DNA of 64,000 bases from positions 1,685,615 to 1,749,614 of the forward strand of contig JAQFVV010006354.1 in NCBI GenBank assembly GCA_028023455.1, given 5' to 3'. The notes beneath the pieces were generated by a model that saw only the letters and a program-made list of their open reading frames with translations, had not been told where the DNA came from and searched no databases. The stretch's first letter is position 1. Every line of letters starts with the position of its first letter. Positions 62,044 through 64,000 of this stretch are shown one piece after another. This stretch comes from Epiperipatus broadwayi. Taxonomy: Eukaryota > Onychophora > Udeonychophora > Euonychophora > Peripatidae. A program made the translations under genes and the position numbers.

Positions 62044-63085
62044 CCAGAAAACCACTTAAACAATTTTCCATACATAAACCTTTCTTTTGCATATAAAAAC
62101 ATTCATTATATCTAATAACCAAATCTTTACAACATAAAACCAAAATTTCATACAATAAATTACAATCAATTTTTATTTTATCACCTTTATCTTTTATGTA
62201 TAAATCCATAACATAATTTATAGCATATTCTGGACAAGTATTTAAATACATATTAACAATATCTAATTTTCCAAATGTAATATTCCTAAATTTATTATTT
62301 TTCAAAAATATTTTTAATTTATCTACAAAAATTTTTGAATTATTAATTTTACTTTCATTTTTATTAAAATCTTAATATTTCCTAAAAACATTAATATATA
62401 TCCATTTTGGGATATTTTCATAATATATACTTTCACATGAAATAATGGGTCTCATTGGAATTCCTTCCTTATGTACCCTTGGTAAACATATAATATTAGC
62501 ACATTTTACATCTAATCTTCTTAATTGTTTCATTTTAAACTTTTCAATATATCCTTTTTCCTCCATTTCAGTTATTAATTTGTTTACAATTTTATTCTTT
62601 TGTTACTTTCATCTTTATTAATTTTAATAAAAAATATCATCTGATCATTTACACATCTTTAAATTATATTCTAACTTCGACATAATAACCATACTACTAG
62701 ATTTATCTCCCTTTAAAAATGTTAAATCCTTATATTTTATTTTTATATCTTTTATAATTTTCAATTCATTATTATAATCAACATCTTTTTTATATTCAAA
62801 ATTTCTTTTTATATTATATTATATTTTACTATTAAAAAATTCTAAATCTTTTATCATATTATCTTTAATATTTTTCCATCTATTTTTTTACAACAAATAT
62901 TCTTTAAAATATTTATTTTTGCATTAACCTCTATAATTTGTTTTTCCATAGTAATTAATCTTCCTTTAGGAACATATTTTAAACCTTTATTTAAAACATT
63001 TATTTATTTTTCTTTAAAAACCATATTAGTTAAATTAATAACAAAATTATACTTATTATTACCACTATTATTTTCTTTTTTATTA
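60880..63085 (-). pseudogene. PLE-E: RT plus GIY-YIG element, main part
   Basis: Read leftward: NLTNMVFKEK and NVLNKGLKYVPKGRLI (about 63045-62950, N-terminal region), then FLKGDKSSSMVIMSKLEYNL (about 62725-62665, the DKG block). IICLPRVHKEGIPMRPIISC follows (about 62490-62430), then GKLDIVNMYLNTCPE (about 62265-62220, motif A; MY for LYTSIP) and KKGLCMENCLSGFLADIY (about 62090-62040, motif B). After a (TA)n tract come RYIDDYFTIF (YIDD about 61902-61913) and YMDIKIKK, FETSVFRKKTF (about 61790-61700). The endonuclease is AVYCIKYMNFLKYNGKDISY (about 61300-61230) and, at 61215-61015, RFEIESLYIKMLNP with the conserved Glu. Frameshifts occur at the TA tract, near 61860 and elsewhere. The 3' end is not defined. 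It is the most complete PLE in domain content. Confidence 0.85.
61970..62040. repeat. (TA)n microsatellite inside the PLE-E RT
   Basis: About 71 bp of TA replace or enlarge the few codons between motif B (SGFLADIY) and motif C (YIDD). They shift the reading frame. Confidence 0.97.
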
Positions 63086-63620
63086 TATATATATATAATT
63101 AAGAGTGTGCTAATAGCTCTAAACAAGCTTTTTTATTTTATTTATGATAAATACTACTACAAGCTATATAAAAGTCATGTGACATCTGACTTGTTATTAT
63201 TACTATTATTATTTTGCTGTTGTGGCTTTGGCTAAATTAAATGGCTAAGCCTACTAATATATGGAGTATCTGAATTAAGTTCAGGCACATATGATTTTTT
63301 CAGTTGGAGAGCTGACTTTAAAGACATGTAGATGTCTAAAAGTTTCAGATCTTCTTCTAACAATTAACTTTTAGATAAATGCTTTGCTTGAGTTGGTTTT
63401 TTAAATCTAGTGTCCCAACTCCTCACTGAAGAGACCCATAGGTCGAAATTGGTCTGGGGATGGGGACAATCCAAGATAAAAATGATTTGAATGTCTTCTC
63501 TTGTAGTAGCATTTATCATAAATAAAAAAAAGCTTGTTTAGAGCTATTAGCATGCTCTTAATTTTACATATTTGTAAGTGCAAGCTATATATAAGTCATG
63601 TGACATCTGACTTGTTATTA

Positions 63621-63662
<42 letters not shown>
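63086..63662 (+). mobile_element. Insertion in PLE-E with inverted arms, direct repeats and a hammerhead
   Basis: Between (TA)n borders (63087-63098; 63623-63661) lie an arm 63103-63159 and its reverse complement at 63503-63557 (AACAAGCTTTTTT, TTATGATAAATACTACTAC). A 43-bp direct repeat starting CAAGCTATATA lies at 63160-63203 and again at 63581-63623. There is no coding frame. It separates the N-terminal PLE-E frame (63735-64000) from the rest. It resembles a small non-autonomous, hammerhead-bearing retroelement related to PLE terminal repeats or retrozymes. Its class is not settled. Confidence 0.65.
63412..63467 (+). ncRNA. Type I hammerhead ribozyme candidate
   Basis: Core segments CTGAAGA (63426-63432) and CGAAA (63444-63448) flank stem II GACC-CATA-GGTC (63433-63444). 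Stem I pairs TCCTCA (63420-63425) with TGGGGA (63455-63460, one G-U) and GTCCC (63412-63416) with GGGAC (63463-63467) across an internal loop. Stem III is minimal (A-U, perhaps U-G, around 63448-63453), as is usual for PLE-type hammerheads, which may act as dimers. Cleavage is predicted after C at 63454 (GGTC). Confidence 0.78.
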
Positions 63663-63665
<3 letters not shown>

Positions 63666-63734
63666 TCTATAATAAATATTATTATTATTATATTTATTAT
63701 TCTTAATCATTAATATTTGAATTTTTTTATAATG

Positions 63735-64000
63735 TCTATCTGAAATTAGTTTTTCTAAACAAAAACATTTTCCTATAAAAAATTTTTTTCAAAAACAATT
63801 CTTCATTAAATGTAATTAATTTTGTTAAATTCCCATAAATATTTTTTATACCATTTAACATCCATTTTTTCTTTTTATATAAATTTATAATATAACCCTT
63901 TAAAATATTTCTTTTTAATTTTTTTAAAAACCCCTTATGTAAAATATCTTCAAAAACATTCAGTTTTATAAAATTTGGACAAATATAATTATCATAACAA
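63735..64000 (-). pseudogene. PLE-E N-terminal coding segment (runs off the window)
   Basis: An open minus-strand frame of about 88 codons from the window edge, without an ATG inside. It reads CPNFIKLNVFEDILHKGFLK, then LKRNILKGYIINLYKKKKWM and LITFNEELFLKKIF. It is basic and helical, as in PLE N-termini, and lies upstream of PLE-E in the same orientation. Between 63662 and 63735 the sequence is AAT-rich. Identity is inferred from position and composition. Confidence 0.45.

Noticed and set aside
63103-63557. MITE-type DNA transposon
   Set aside because: Inverted arms exist, but the 43-bp direct repeats and the hammerhead do not fit, and no clean short TSD is visible in the TA-rich borders.

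Overview
This is an AT-rich, repeat-dominated eukaryotic window, almost certainly from an animal. It has no host gene, rRNA, functional tRNA or CRISPR array that I can support. The recognisable coding sequence is all retroelement-derived: Penelope-like elements (PLEs) with a reverse transcriptase (RT) and a GIY-YIG endonuclease, two non-LTR LINEs plus a LINE fragment, a Ty3/gypsy pol fragment and a large LTR element. Long (TA)n, (TAA)n and (TATC)n microsatellites and a tRNA-derived SINE are also present. Stop codons follow the standard code. The species cannot be fixed from this content; AT-rich cnidarian, flatworm, mollusc or arthropod genomes all fit.

Layout. 0-1.5 kb: a head-to-head pair of PLE endonuclease ends (PLE-A) and a (TATC)n tract. 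1.5-2.6 kb: an inverted pair of an unclassified repeat, with a third copy near 52 kb. 3.43-6.79 kb: the best preserved PLE (PLE-B), a truncated forward copy joined head-to-head to an inverted 3' fragment, all inside one 13-bp target duplication. Its 3' UTR carries a tRNA-like Pol III promoter module and a hammerhead-like motif. 7.1-11.1 kb: a minus-strand LINE. 11.1-25.2 kb: AT-rich desert with microsatellites. 25.3-33.6 kb: an LTR element with ~2-kb LTRs, a Lys-type primer-binding site, a coiled-coil Gag-like region and only integrase tails left of pol, bordered by a 72-bp direct duplication. 35.4-38.0 kb: a second head-to-head PLE pair (PLE-C). 38.7-40.7 kb: gypsy pol fragment. 41-47.4 kb: a plus-strand LINE. 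48.1-48.6 kb: PLE-D endonuclease fragment. 48.6-57.3 kb: desert. 57.5-57.9 kb: LINE endonuclease fragment. 60.7 kb: SINE with 14-bp target duplications. 60.9-64 kb: minus-strand PLE-E, interrupted by a ~0.5-kb element carrying a well-formed type I hammerhead ribozyme candidate.

Nothing here forms a cellular pathway. The themes are (1) repeated head-to-head PLE copies, (2) self-cleaving-RNA and Pol III modules in PLE non-coding ends, (3) microsatellites growing inside or at the ends of PLE copies, and (4) decay by CpG-to-TpG/CpA change, which suggests that the host methylates these repeats. All elements carry stops or frameshifts and look inactive as autonomous copies.
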